64,000 bases of DNA from Pyropia yezoensis. Taxonomy: Eukaryota; Rhodophyta; Bangiophyceae; Bangiales; Bangiaceae. Both the position numbers and the translations under genes were made by a program. Location of the stretch: contig CM020618.1 in assembly GCA_009829735.1 (NCBI GenBank), positions 5,082,882 through 5,146,881 of the forward strand, read 5' to 3'. Positions 1 through 9,249 of this stretch are shown here, piece after piece. The first letter of the stretch is position 1; the number at the start of each line of letters is the position of its first letter. The notes beneath the pieces are model-generated. The model was not told the DNA's origin, made no database searches, and saw only the letters and a list, made by a program, of their open reading frames with translations.

Positions 1-42
1 CTTATTCGTGGTGATTGTTACGTCGGTTGACTGATTGTGACT

Positions 43-2226
43 ATGTCTACCCAAGAGACGGGGAACGTTCAAGATGACGGATCGGCGTCGACGCCGACTC
101 CGGAGGTGACTACGGGAACCGGGATCGGGAACCCGATCGGCAACATTGAGACGCCAATGCTTTCCGGTGCCGGATCGACGTTTGGCACGGCTCGGACGGC
201 AGGAGGCGGGGGCCCGCCTCAACTGTCATCGACCGACCTCACTCCGCCGCCTCCTTCACCAGGGGATTCCCTGATCGCATCATTGGCCCGCATCGAGGCC
301 CGGTTTTCCGGACTCGACGCTGGTCAAGAGCGGACGGAGGACGCAATGGCAGTGTTGATGTCAACACGCCACACGACGGGACCCCGTCGTGTTCCTCCCA
401 CACCGGTACGGTTTGAACCGGCCGGACTACTTTCCGAGTCCACCGGGGTCGACCCCGGCGCAGCAACTCCCGGACAGCCCCCGGACACAATGGGGCATGG
501 ATCCGACTCGTCGGCAGAGTTGGAACGGAGTCACACGGAGCGATACGCTCGGAGCACCCGAACCGGACTCCGCGGACACGACCCGGCGGATACTTACGCC
601 GGTGGAGAGTCGGTTATTGGGGGAGGGGGTACCCTCTCACAGTATCCCCACGACGAAGGAGGCCAGGCAACTCGGGTTCCCGAGGTGCCGACGCCTGAAG
701 TGCCCTCTTCAGGGGTGGAAGCTATGACCACGCAGGTAACTGCGAGCCTTCTGAAGCGGATGGAGTCCGATGAGTTTGCTCATCAACTGGCTAAGCGACT
801 GGATATCCAGGACGCTGACACGGAGATCGTCAACGAGGTCTTCCGGTCGGTTCTTACTCCGGAACGTTATCGTTTGGAGGACCGCTCTACCACCGTATCG
901 GAAGCGATGCGTAATACGTCGCACCGAGCGATTCGCTCTATGCAGACCCTTATGAAGGGAGTCCCTATGTTCGGGGGGCCGAACGGACGCCCGTTGGCTG
1001 TCATCGGCTTCTTGACTAGCTTCAAGGCAGCCGCGGACAAGGCCCTCGTTAACGAGGGGCTGGCCCTGGAGATCCTCCCGTTCTTTGTTGATGAACGGGT
1101 GCGAGGCATTCTTCGCCAGGCATCCCCGATGCCGGGAATGAGGGTTGCGGCCACCCCCATGGATTACCATGGGATCCTCAAGGAGCTGCTGAGCAGTTAC
1201 CTCAGTGAGGACAAGTGCGAGGACCACTACCGGGCCCTGCGCACTGCCACCGCCCATAGCTGGGAGGATGAGGAGATGTTCGGACGACGGATTCAAGAGC
1301 TTGACTACGAGCTGGGGAAGCTCCTCGGAGAGGGGGAGCTACGGGCCATCCTGTTCGCAGGAGTACCCAACTACGTGCGGATATCCGCACGGGGCGCCAA
1401 TACGGCACGGACGAACTTCAGTCGACTGATGCACATGTGCAAGTCCCTAGGGGACGCCTACCGAGTGCTACACCCGGAATGCGCCTTGGCCCCGAGGCCC
1501 AAGGGTGAGGGAGGCAAGCACCATCTTACCTCGGTACCGAGGCAAGAGAAGGTGGAGCGTAAGGCTGCACCAGTACTGGTGGCAACCAAACATACCCCCA
1601 CGGGCGAGGAGGAACCACTGGTTGATCAGCAGGGCCACCTGCTGTTACCGGCTACGCCGGTGATTGATGAGCAAGGTACGGTAGCGTACATCGCTCCGGC
1701 GGGGACCCAGTTCCAGGTCAGCGAGGGCACGAGAAGTCGTGTCCCGTACGTACGGACTACGGGGTACTCCCCGGTGACGGGTAACCCTCACCAACCCTTG
1801 CCAACATGGGCGGTGCGCACGGAGGCACCTCCGCAGATTGCGGGCCGACCCAACCGGTTGGGGGAGTCCATGTTCCGGTTGACCCAAGGACCCAAGGCCT
1901 ACCAGGGAGCAGGCACTCGGGCGCCCGAGGGAGGCAACCGCAGCTACGGGGCTACCCCGATGCGAACTCAAGGGGGGACCGTCACGTCCGGATGTATGTT
2001 GTGTGGGGATCCCCAGCACTGGGTGTCTTCCTGCCCACTCATCCCCGAGGAGTCTCGGCGGGCAGCGGCGCAACGCAAGGCTTCCACTGGGGGGTATCCC
2101 GCCAGAGCACCCGGACCCGCACCGGGTAGGCAGCCAGCTCCAGGTGGAGTACTGGCCGTCGAGGAGTCACCCCCTCATCCGGATGTCCCGGCAGACAGAA
2201 CCCGGACGAGCACGGGAAACGAATAA
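43..2226 (+). CDS. gag: Gag-like capsid/nucleocapsid polyprotein of the Ty3/gypsy element
   Basis: Probable structural protein that packages the element RNA. The first ATG is at 43, and the frame is already open from a GTG at 37. Residues 1-230 are low-complexity (Gly, Pro, Thr, Ser) and probably disordered. About 230-480 is a helical region of the retrotransposon-gag type, with Trp and Arg/Leu-rich helices near YRALRTATAHSW and LFAGVPNYVR. A CCHC zinc knuckle, C-X2-C-X4-H-X4-C, lies at residues 651-664 (codons from 1993). The 727-residue length is long for a Ty3/gypsy Gag because of the N-terminal extension. The stop at 2224-2226 lies two codons after a GGGAAAC heptamer, so Pol is probably made by -1 frameshifting. 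The capsid assignment of the helical region is inferred; the knuckle is seen. Confidence 0.85.
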   Translation: MSTQETGNVQDDGSASTPTPEVTTGTGIGNPIGNIETPMLSGAGSTFGTARTAGGGGPPQLSSTDLTPPPPSPGDSLIASLARIEARFSGLDAGQERTEDAMAVLMSTRHTTGPRRVPPTPVRFEPAGLLSESTGVDPGAATPGQPPDTMGHGSDSSAELERSHTERYARSTRTGLRGHDPADTYAGGESVIGGGGTLSQYPHDEGGQATRVPEVPTPEVPSSGVEAMTTQVTASLLKRMESDEFAHQLAKRLDIQDADTEIVNEVFRSVLTPERYRLEDRSTTVSEAMRNTSHRAIRSMQTLMKGVPMFGGPNGRPLAVIGFLTSFKAAADKALVNEGLALEILPFFVDERVRGILRQASPMPGMRVAATPMDYHGILKELLSSYLSEDKCEDHYRALRTATAHSWEDEEMFGRRIQELDYELGKLLGEGELRAILFAGVPNYVRISARGANTARTNFSRLMHMCKSLGDAYRVLHPECALAPRPKGEGGKHHLTSVPRQEKVERKAAPVLVATKHTPTGEEEPLVDQQGHLLLPATPVIDEQGTVAYIAPAGTQFQVSEGTRSRVPYVRTTGYSPVTGNPHQPLPTWAVRTEAPPQIAGRPNRLGESMFRLTQGPKAYQGAGTRAPEGGNRSYGATPMRTQGGTVTSGCMLCGDPQHWVSSCPLIPEESRRAAAQRKASTGGYPARAPGPAPGRQPAPGGVLAVEESPPHPDVPADRTRTSTGNE

Positions 2227-2275
2227 GAGGAAGGACGACACGGGGTCGCTGGGGTAACCCTAGCAAGCCACCCCG
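2214..2275 (+). promoter_or_regulatory. Candidate -1 programmed ribosomal frameshift signal between gag and pol
   Basis: G GGA AAC at 2214-2220 fits the X XXY YYZ slippery rule in the gag phase (codons GGA 2215-2217 and AAC 2218-2220), followed by GAA and the TAA stop. Slipping back one base places ribosomes in the pol phase, which is open from 2130 to 6251. Downstream, CGGGGT (2241-2246) can pair with ACCCCG (2270-2275) around an inner GGGT-A-ACCC stem. The spacer of about 20 bases is longer than the usual 5-9, so the stimulatory structure is less certain than the heptamer. The same heptamer is used at the gag-pro junction of simian type D retroviruses. Confidence 0.7.
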
Positions 2276-5200
2276 GACTACCGCGGGGAAAGCTCCACGG
2301 AGAGCGCGGTTGAGCCGACGCCGCATCAACCCCCGGGTACACCTTCCGGCCCCGACGACACGGCGTCAGGGGATTGATGACCAACCACCAAGATTGGGAG
2401 GAGAGGACGGGAAGCCCCGTCACATGGAACCAGACAAGGGCCCTGTTCAGGATGCCCGAGCTACACCGGATATCGGTGTAGGCCACGTGCTGTTCACCTT
2501 GGAGAACTTCAAGGTATCAGCCACACTGGGGGTTGACCCCCAGTCGACACGATCGTACTACCCTGTACTGGATACAGGGGCTGGACCCAACCTTATCCGG
2601 AAGGATACCCTTCCGGACAAGTGGCTTCCGCGAGTCAGAGTGACTCGGGGACCCACCATCAAGGACGCGAATCGTCGCCTCATTCGTACGACCGCAGCGA
2701 TGTCGCTGCGGGTTACCATCGGGGAACTCACCACGGAAGTCGACTTCCTGGTGTGTGAGACCCTATCGGTGCCCTGCATACTGGGGTGCACCTTCATCAA
2801 TGTTCACGTTGATGCAATCCGGCCAGGCCGGAGGACCGTCGAGCTTCAAGAAGCCGACTGGACGAAGCGAGGACACACGGCTATCGTCAGGGACCTGACG
2901 CTACAAAGGAGCCACGTTAACGTGGCTGAGGTGTACGCAAGCGTCGAGCCGAAGACACTTCGGTTGGCCAAGCGAACTCGCTTTGAACCGTTGTCGGAGA
3001 CAGTCCTCCCGGTTAACTGCGACCTCGCAGGCATCTGCAGAGTCCGGTCCAACCTGCGGACGTACAAGCGCCATGGGTTGACCATGGCCAACGGTCTCAT
3101 AGACCTCCCAGCAGGAGGGTCGTCCCTCGTCGTCATGGCGAACTATCGCCGTAAGGCAGTCACCCTCCCGAAGGGAACTATCCTCGGGATTGCCGAGCTC
3201 TACGAAGGAGATATCCTTACCCCTGACAAGGGAGGTCAAGTGGAACCACTTGAGGTGCTGGCGGTCGCCGAGACCACCGAGCGACAGCAACCCGATGACG
3301 GGAAGCCTAACCCATCGGCGGCTCCGGCGGATATTCCGCCGAAGGACCAAGAAGCATTGAAGGCACTGGCCGAGGCTGACCTCGACCACCTTCCCCCTTC
3401 GGTAGCCCAAGGGGTACGACGGATGTTAAGAAAGCATGACGTCATGTGGACAGGCGGGGCCTTGGGTACCATTGGGGCAACCCAACATCGTATAGACCTG
3501 GTACCAGGTGCACGACCCGCCCGGTCACAACCGCACCGAGCGGGACCTATGCAACGAGAGATCGTTGATGGAGAAGTGAAGAGGATGAGCGAAGCGAAGG
3601 TGATACGACCTTCGATGTCGGAGTGGGGTGCCCCAGTCGTCATCGTACCGAAGAAGGATCAAACTCCTCGGTTCTGCATCGATTATCGACGCCTCAACTT
3701 GGTTACCAAGAAGGACTCCTACCCTTTACCAAGGATGGATGAATGCATCGACTCCCTGGGGGAAGCTACGGTGTTTACCACCATCGACTGCAATGCCGGA
3801 TACTGGCAGATCCCGGTGGCGGACGAGGATATCCCCAAGACGGCATTCGTCTGTCACAGTGGAGTGTACGAGTTCCTAAGGATACCCTTCGGATTGTCCA
3901 ACGCCCCCGCTACATTCCAGCGGGCTATCGACATTATACTGTCGGGGGTGAAGTGGCGTAACTGCCTAGTGTATCTCGATGACGTCATCGTCTTCTCACG
4001 TAACATGGATGACCATGTGCAACATGTTGACGAGGTACTCACCCTCTTGAGGGACGCCGGGGTAACCCTGCGTCTGAAGAAGTGCGCCTTCTTCCAACAG
4101 ACGGTCGAGTATCTGGGCCACCAGATAACCCCTGGTAAACTAGGGGTACTCGAAGCCAATACCCGGGCACTCCGGGATGCCCGGTTCCCTAACACCCAGA
4201 CGCAGCTCAAGAGCTTCCTGGGAATGTGCAACGTATACCGACGGTTCGTCAAGGACTTCGCTCGGATAGCTAAACCGTTAACGGTTCTTACGAGCAGTAC
4301 CTTGCCCAAGGTACTCCAACCCCCTTCGCCTAGCGAAGAGGAGGCATTCGAGTCGCTGAAGCGAGCCCTACTATCCCCGCCCGTCCTTGCGTTACCGCAC
4401 AGACGGGGTACCTTCGTCATCGATGTCGATGCATGCGATACACAAGTGGGAAGCACCCTGTTACAGGGAGAGACGGTGATCGGTTCCGATAACGTTATCC
4501 CGGACCTACGTCCGGTAGGGTACTTCAGCCGGACACTCAACCCGGCTGAGCGTAACTATAGTGCCACCGAGCGTGAGTGCCTCGGGGTTATATGGGCAGT
4601 GCAACTGCTCCGTCCATACCTGGAGGGCTCCAGGTTCATCGTGAGGTCCGACCACGAACCATTACGATGGCTCCTCAACCTTGGTGACAAGGATTCCGAT
4701 AGCCATGGGAGGCTAGCCCGATGGAGGCTAAAGATGGCCGAGCACGACTACCGTACCGTGTATAAGGCTGGGTCAACCCACCATCTCGGAGACGCATTGT
4801 CTCGACTCGACACCCCGAGCGGGGATACCCGCCCGGTGGACGAGGACATCCCGGTGGTACCGGTCTGCATGGTGGGTAACGCTACCCAAGGTATGGTTGA
4901 CCATACCATAGCACACCGAGCATGCCCACTAACCCTCGCGGACTTCCGCGAGGCACAAGCCAATGACGACGACTGTAGACGCCATCGCGCTAACCTCCTG
5001 GCCGGTACGGCCGGCATCTTCTCCGAGAACGAAGACGGACTCATATACCGGCGGGCACCCGCCGATGGACGACATCAAGTCGTGGTTCCCGTGTCCTTAC
5101 GGCAAGCCGTCATGGAACGAGAACACGTGAACCCCACAGCCGGACACCCGGGGGGTTCACGTATGTTCGTAGCAATGCGAAGGTTCTTCTACTGGCCAGC

Positions 5201-6251
5201 AATGGCCGTCGACGTGGTCGACCACGTAAGGGGATGCCACCCCTGTGCACGTAACCGCAAGAGTCTACACAGGCAGGCGTCTGCCATGAAGTTGTTCCCA
5301 CCTGATGGGCCCAACGAGCAAGTCGCTATCGACATACTCGGGCCACTTCCGGTAACGGAAGAAGGGAACAGGTACATCCTGGTCATGTCTGACCGCTTCA
5401 CTAAGCTGTCACGAGCGGCAGCCATCCCGAATGATACGGCATACACCATCATGAACGCAGTGGTTGACCACTGGATCAGTGCATACGGAGTCATGAAGCA
5501 ACTCCTCTCCGACAACGGAGCAAACCTGACGTCTGCATTCTGCACTAAGGTCATGGGCATGTTCGGCATCGAACCACGTCGGGCATCCGACTACCACCCG
5601 CAAACCAACGGGCAAGTGGAGCGGTTTAACCGCACCATCGTTAAGATGCTACAGTGCTACGTGGCCGAGCACACGAACACTTGGGACAGGCTTCTGTCCG
5701 TACTCACCCTGGCATACAATGCCAGGCCACATCGGAGTACCAACATCGCCCCACTGGAATGGGTCATGCCACTAGGCGTCGGTAACCTGACGCTGCCACC
5801 CGGCAGGTGCACTCGGTATGATACACCGAAGGGCCGACCGGCCGAACGCATCCACCTAGCTTGGGTGGCCAAGCTATCGTGGATAATTCCTAAGCTTAAG
5901 GGTGCCCTTGACAGAACACAACTTCGATACAAGAAGAGCTTCGACGCCCGACTACGGGTGCGCAACGCTACCCTGATGACAGGCGACTGGGTCTATATCA
6001 GACACCAGAAGTTCCGAGGGAACAAGCTCATGCAACCGGTCAAGGGACCGTACCAGATCCTCCACAGAGATGACCACTCGGTTATCCTCCACTCCGATAC
6101 GGAGATACAACGCATCAGTATTAACGATGTCACACCAGCTCCGAAGCCGGAACAGCCTCAGCCGGTACCGGCTGGGTTGCTACATGAAGCTCTTACAACC
6201 CACCGGTCAGATGACCCGGTGGGACCGGATGGGATTCCATACCAAGTATAG
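2214..6251 (+). CDS. pol: Pol polyprotein: aspartic protease, reverse transcriptase, RNase H, integrase
   Basis: The frame is one base back from gag and open from 2130. It has no convincing start of its own; the first in-frame ATG is at 2424. Protease: DTGA catalytic motif at 2571. Reverse transcriptase: the catalytic YLDD box lies at 3972-3983, after a fingers/palm region with PSMSEWGAPVVIV and FCIDYRRLN. RNase H: first acidic residue at 4422, later SDHEPLRWLL. Integrase: zinc motif H-X6-H-X29-C-X2-C (5124, 5145, 5235, 5244) and catalytic triad D (5331), D (5511), E (5619) with 35 residues between the last two, the canonical D,D35E. A GPY motif at 6045-6053 marks the integrase tail. No chromodomain follows before the stop. 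All catalytic residues are present, so the copy looks potentially functional. Domain order assigns it to Ty3/gypsy rather than Ty1/copia. Confidence 0.93.
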   Translation, partial: GKRIRGRTTRGRWGNPSKPPRTTAGKAPRRARLSRRRINPRVHLPAPTTRRQGIDDQPPRLGGEDGKPRHMEPDKGPVQDARATPDIGVGHVLFTLENFKVSATLGVDPQSTRSYYPVLDTGAGPNLIRKDTLPDKWLPRVRVTRGPTIKDANRRLIRTTAAMSLRVTIGELTTEVDFLVCETLSVPCILGCTFINVHVDAIRPGRRTVELQEADWTKRGHTAIVRDLTLQRSHVNVAEVYASVEPKTLRLAKRTRFEPLSETVLPVNCDLAGICRVRSNLRTYKRHGLTMANGLIDLPAGGSSLVVMANYRRKAVTLPKGTILGIAELYEGDILTPDKGGQVEPLEVLAVAETTERQQPDDGKPNPSAAPADIPPKDQEALKALAEADLDHLPPSVAQGVRRMLRKHDVMWTGGALGTIGATQHRIDLVPGARPARSQPHRAGPMQREIVDGEVKRMSEAKVIRPSMSEWGAPVVIVPKKDQTPRFCIDYRRLNLVTKKDSYPLPRMDECIDSLGEATVFTTIDCNAGYWQIPVADEDIPKTAFVCHSGVYEFLRIPFGLSNAPATFQRAIDIILSGVKWRNCLVYLDDVIVFSRNMDDHVQHVDEVLTLLRDAGVTLRLKKCAFFQQTVEYLGHQITPGKLGVLEANTRALRDARFPNTQTQLKSFLGMCNVYRRFVKDFARIAKPLTVLTSSTLPKVLQPPSPSEEEAFESLKRALLSPPVLALPHRRGTFVIDVDACDTQVGSTLLQGETVIGSDNVIPDLRPVGYFSRTLNPAERNYSATERECLGVIWAVQLLRPYLEGSRFIVRSDHEPLRWLLNLGDKDSDSHGRLARWRLKMAEHDYRTVYKAGSTHHLGDALSRLDTPSGDTRPVDEDIPVVPVCMVGNATQGMVDHTIAHRACPLTLADFREAQANDDDCRRHRANLLAGTAGIFSENEDGLIYRRAPADGRHQVVVPVSLRQAVMEREHVNPTAGHPGGSRMFVAMRRFFYWPAMAVDVVDHVRGCHPCARNRKSLHRQASAMKLFPPDGPNEQVAIDILGPLPVTEEGNRYILVMSDRFTKLSRAAAIPNDTAYTIMNAVVDHWISAYGVMKQLLSDNGANLTSAFCTKVMGMFGIEPRRASDYHPQTNGQVERFNRTIVKMLQCYVAEHTNTWDRLLSVLTLAYNARPHRSTNIAPLEWVMPLGVGNLTLPPGRCTRYDTPKGRPAERIHLAWVAKLSWIIPKLKGALDRTQLRYKKSFDARLRVRNATLMTGDWVYIRHQKFRGNKLMQPVKGPYQILHRDDHSVILHSDTEIQRISINDVTPAPKPEQPQPVPAGLLHEALTTHRSDDPVGPDGIPYQV

Positions 6252-6440
6252 AGCGTGGTCGGACACACCGACCCGGACCCACCAGGACCCTGGTACGTCA
6301 AATTTATGTGGGTCGGATACGACTCACCCACCTGGAAACAGGCGGCAAATATACCCCGCCAACTCCTCATGCCTTACATGAGGCGACGACGCCTACTGTA
6401 ACAACCCAACCGACACCGACTTCGGCTGTTGGGGGGTGAG

Positions 6441-6570
6441 GCTTATACCTACTAAGTAGGGTGTGACATGGTTACGGCAGACTTAGGTTTCTAAGTCAAA
6501 TCAGACTTAGGTTTCTAAGTCGAACCAAGCTTAGGCAACTAAGTAGAGTCAAGCTTAGGTAACTAAGTAA
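6441..6570. repeat. Array of short self-complementary repeats (24-25 base period)
   Basis: Four units start at 6480, 6504, 6529 and 6553, with a related one at 6441. The first two are identical, gacttaggtttctaagtc, an ACTTAG/CTAAGT inverted repeat with a four-base loop. The last two vary it to gcttaggcaactaagt and gcttaggtaactaagt and pair less perfectly. Each could form a small hairpin or be a protein-binding site. The array lies in the AT-richer stretch between pol and the antisense gene at 6880. The rest of 6252-6879 shows no gene; 6252-6430 looks like the pol 3' tail. Confidence 0.85.
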
Positions 6571-6879
6571 AACCTGAACCTTAAAAAGTTAACTTAAAGG
6601 TAAAGGCTAACTCCGATAATATCGAAGTAACTAGGGGGCTTACACGGGAGGATGACCTCCCCTAGCCAAGACACAAAGTGAGGGAGGATGACCTCCCCAA
6701 GCATGAACCAACCGGAAGAAGTTGGGCGGGAGGCAAGGCACCACTGAGCCAGAAGGGGTACTCCCCAGGGCAGCAAACAGAGGCAAGCAATGCCCCCAAA
6801 GGGGATGAGTTTATACTCACTACTACCCGGCCACCATAAGGGTCACCTGGGCCCTCTCCCGCACTAACAATAGCGCTCC

Positions 6880-9249
6880 TCAGTGGGTAGACCCACCGCC
6901 CGAGGGAGGCCACTCACGCGTAATCGCGTATACCTCCGTGCTCCACCGGTCGGCAATCTCACGACGGTCAATCACCCGAGTTACCTCGGTGCATAGCTGG
7001 ACGAGGGTGCTGCGGCCAGCCTCCACGTCCTCCAGAGCTTTCTGGAGGCGGTCAAGCACGCCACCGAAGCAACGCGCTGACCCAACCAGCGCAGCACCTG
7101 GGGGGATATCCCCCCAGCTAACAGAGAGACCCTCCCGCATTGCGCGGGCAACAAGGGCGTCAACGCCCTCATACCAGAGACGGGGACCCCCGTCATGCAG
7201 GACAGGGGCGGAAGAGGACACTGGCGCAGCCCGATGAGCCACAGGGGCCGACACGGCCACCACCGGAGCCGGTGGCGCCTGATATGAGGCCCGGTAGGAC
7301 CCCACCGAAGGGGCTCCACCGTAACCCCGGCGGGGCTCCGCCCGACGACGGGACACCTCACGCTCCCCACCCGCAGAGCCCCACTCTCGGGGACGACGGC
7401 CAACCGCCGCCGGTATCGGGTTACCGAACCACGGGGCAAGGACCTGAAGAGGGTCATGGATAACCAGGGGAATACCCAGGTCAGCAACAGCCTCGGTGGA
7501 CGCCCACCCATGGCAATTGGGCTCACCCGGCTGAGTACGCCGGATACGCAACGAGTGACGAGGCAAGGGGGTAGCCCTAGCCTGCGGGTCCCGGTACGGG
7601 GGAAGGGCTAGCACCCCAGCCCAGTTCACGGCATCGTGAACAGCCAGCAGGGCTTCGAACTCCCGGGCCAACCCGGTCTTGGCAGCTATCAGGTCCACGC
7701 CCAACTGCGCGATGTGCCGACGGACACCCGTCGGAAGATGAAACAGGCGCCCCTGCCGGCGAACGGACAGCAAGAAGGACGAAGCCTGCCCGAGGGTAAC
7801 CTCAAGGGTGAAGGTACCCTGCAACGGGTGGACCGGCCGGGAGGCCAACACACTCCCGAAGTATCGGAGACAGGGACCGGTGTCAAACCGGAAAGCAGGG
7901 GCGGGTTCCCACCCCTCCTGCCATAGAGGCGGGCGCACGGGAGTGTATACCGGTGCACGACCGTTGCCGGTCTGCAACGCACACGTTATATCGGTGCGGA
8001 ACGCATCCGCCATGACACCATGGTTACGTCGCCAGCTCGACGCCGACTTCAACTCCGCCATAGGCGGGTAGGGAGCCGTCAACGACAGATACGGGGATAC
8101 CCCCGGGTAGTAGTCAAAGTCCGGATACCTACCGGTATCGCCCACTGTCTCCCCAAACGCAACCGGCTCCACCGCCGCCGCAATCCCCCGAGCACTAGCC
8201 GGGTAGTCAACCTCCCGCGGCAACGCGGGGGCAATCAGGTCGCATACCCCGAAGGCGGGGTCGAGGTAGACCTCACCCCGTCCCACCCGGGTGCGCCAGA
8301 GCTGCGCATGCCGGTCGTCCGGCTGACTCAGGACCCAATGGTGTTCCACTCGCACCGCGTTCGGCTGGTTGACCAGCCGCACCAACTCCCGCTCCCAACT
8401 CGGGTCCACCTTGACGCGCCGGGAGGACTCTCCACGGGGATGCGGCGGGTGGAAGTCCACCCGCATCCGCCCAGCGGACTCCATTGACTCTTGCACAGTC
8501 CGGCCTCGAACCCGAGCCACCAAGTCGGACACCGACATGGCGGGTTGACCCGCCGCCACGGCAACGCCGCCACCCAACGGGGCAACCCGGGCAGGACCAG
8601 GAAGAATCGGGGGTGCCGGGGGATGCCCCACCGGCAGAGGGGCCGGCGCCGGAGGGGCACGCGGCCGAGGAGGAAGAAGAAGGGCGGGCGCCCGCCCGGA
8701 GTAACTCCCGGAGTCCACTGCCATCGGGGTAGATACCTCTTGACCATCGCGCGTCCGCGGCACCGCGGGCAAAGCATCGCCGCCACCCGGACCCGACGTG
8801 GGTATCACGGGGGCAGCACGGGTAGACCCGCTACCCGCCGCAGCGGACACACCAACCGGGCGGGCCCCCGCACCGTCTTGACCCGCCGTACCGGCCGGGG
8901 TGCCGCCATCACCATCCGCCACGCCGGCTACGCCGTCTTGAGGTTGAGCCACGCCGGCACCGGCGTCAGAAGCCATCCGGGCCGCCGGAGGAGTAGCGGT
9001 GGAGCCCACCGCTGCACGCGGTTGCCCGCCACCCGACGGAGCCGTCGTGCCGCTACACACGGACGACAACCCGCCCGGCGCGCCTTCCGGGGCCACACGA
9101 ACGGTCACCCGGTCGTCCTCGTCCTCCGACGAGCTCGCTAGGAAGCACTCGGCGGCGGTGGCAGAGACGGGAACGTCGTCCACCATCACCTCTTCCTCCT
9201 CCTCAAGCAGGAGGTCGTCCTCGCCCCCGTGTACCTGGGGGTCCGACAT
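6880..9249 (-). CDS. Unknown protein A, antisense to the Ty3/gypsy element
   Basis: The frame starts at a genuine ATG (9249-9247) and runs 789 residues. I do not recognise a family. The N-terminus is acidic (LLLEEEEEVMVDD). A long Pro/Ala/Gly-rich linker follows to about residue 260. Residues about 260-620 have normal globular composition, including SPYL, CLRYFGSV and RRQGRLFHLP near residue 495. A second low-complexity linker precedes a helical C-terminus (LDRLQKALEDVEAGRS). The globular part resembles the product decoded from 12417-10474 on the same strand: FGSV, the RG.L.HLP motif and PYL align in the same order. There is no zinc knuckle, no RT motif and no membrane segment. Because it lies between pol and a chromodomain frame, it may be an extra gene of the retroelement, for example a second structural protein, or a separate element. 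That is inference. Confidence 0.6.
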   Translation of the reverse strand: MSDPQVHGGEDDLLLEEEEEVMVDDVPVSATAAECFLASSSEDEDDRVTVRVAPEGAPGGLSSVCSGTTAPSGGGQPRAAVGSTATPPAARMASDAGAGVAQPQDGVAGVADGDGGTPAGTAGQDGAGARPVGVSAAAGSGSTRAAPVIPTSGPGGGDALPAVPRTRDGQEVSTPMAVDSGSYSGRAPALLLPPRPRAPPAPAPLPVGHPPAPPILPGPARVAPLGGGVAVAAGQPAMSVSDLVARVRGRTVQESMESAGRMRVDFHPPHPRGESSRRVKVDPSWERELVRLVNQPNAVRVEHHWVLSQPDDRHAQLWRTRVGRGEVYLDPAFGVCDLIAPALPREVDYPASARGIAAAVEPVAFGETVGDTGRYPDFDYYPGVSPYLSLTAPYPPMAELKSASSWRRNHGVMADAFRTDITCALQTGNGRAPVYTPVRPPLWQEGWEPAPAFRFDTGPCLRYFGSVLASRPVHPLQGTFTLEVTLGQASSFLLSVRRQGRLFHLPTGVRRHIAQLGVDLIAAKTGLAREFEALLAVHDAVNWAGVLALPPYRDPQARATPLPRHSLRIRRTQPGEPNCHGWASTEAVADLGIPLVIHDPLQVLAPWFGNPIPAAVGRRPREWGSAGGEREVSRRRAEPRRGYGGAPSVGSYRASYQAPPAPVVAVSAPVAHRAAPVSSSAPVLHDGGPRLWYEGVDALVARAMREGLSVSWGDIPPGAALVGSARCFGGVLDRLQKALEDVEAGRSTLVQLCTEVTRVIDRREIADRWSTEVYAITREWPPSGGGSTH

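Larger units (their letters stand above)
1..6879 (+). mobile_element. Ty3/gypsy-type LTR retrotransposon, internal region
   Basis: A Gag frame and a protease-RT-RNase H-integrase Pol frame lie head to tail, the order of Ty3/gypsy (Metaviridae) elements in which integrase follows RNase H. The integrase ends with a GPY-type motif, as in chromovirus-like lineages. The 5' LTR would lie left of the window. I could not delimit a 3' LTR: 6252-6879 holds the Pol 3' tail and a hairpin array but no LTR-length repeat I can match. The right limit is therefore arbitrary, and the element may continue to about 10.4 kb, where a chromodomain frame sits. Both main frames are open, so the copy looks young. Confidence 0.85.

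Noticed and set aside
1-42. Primer-binding site candidate around tggtgattgttacg
   Set aside because: It begins with TGG, but no LTR end can be seen and I could not match a tRNA, so it is not annotated.
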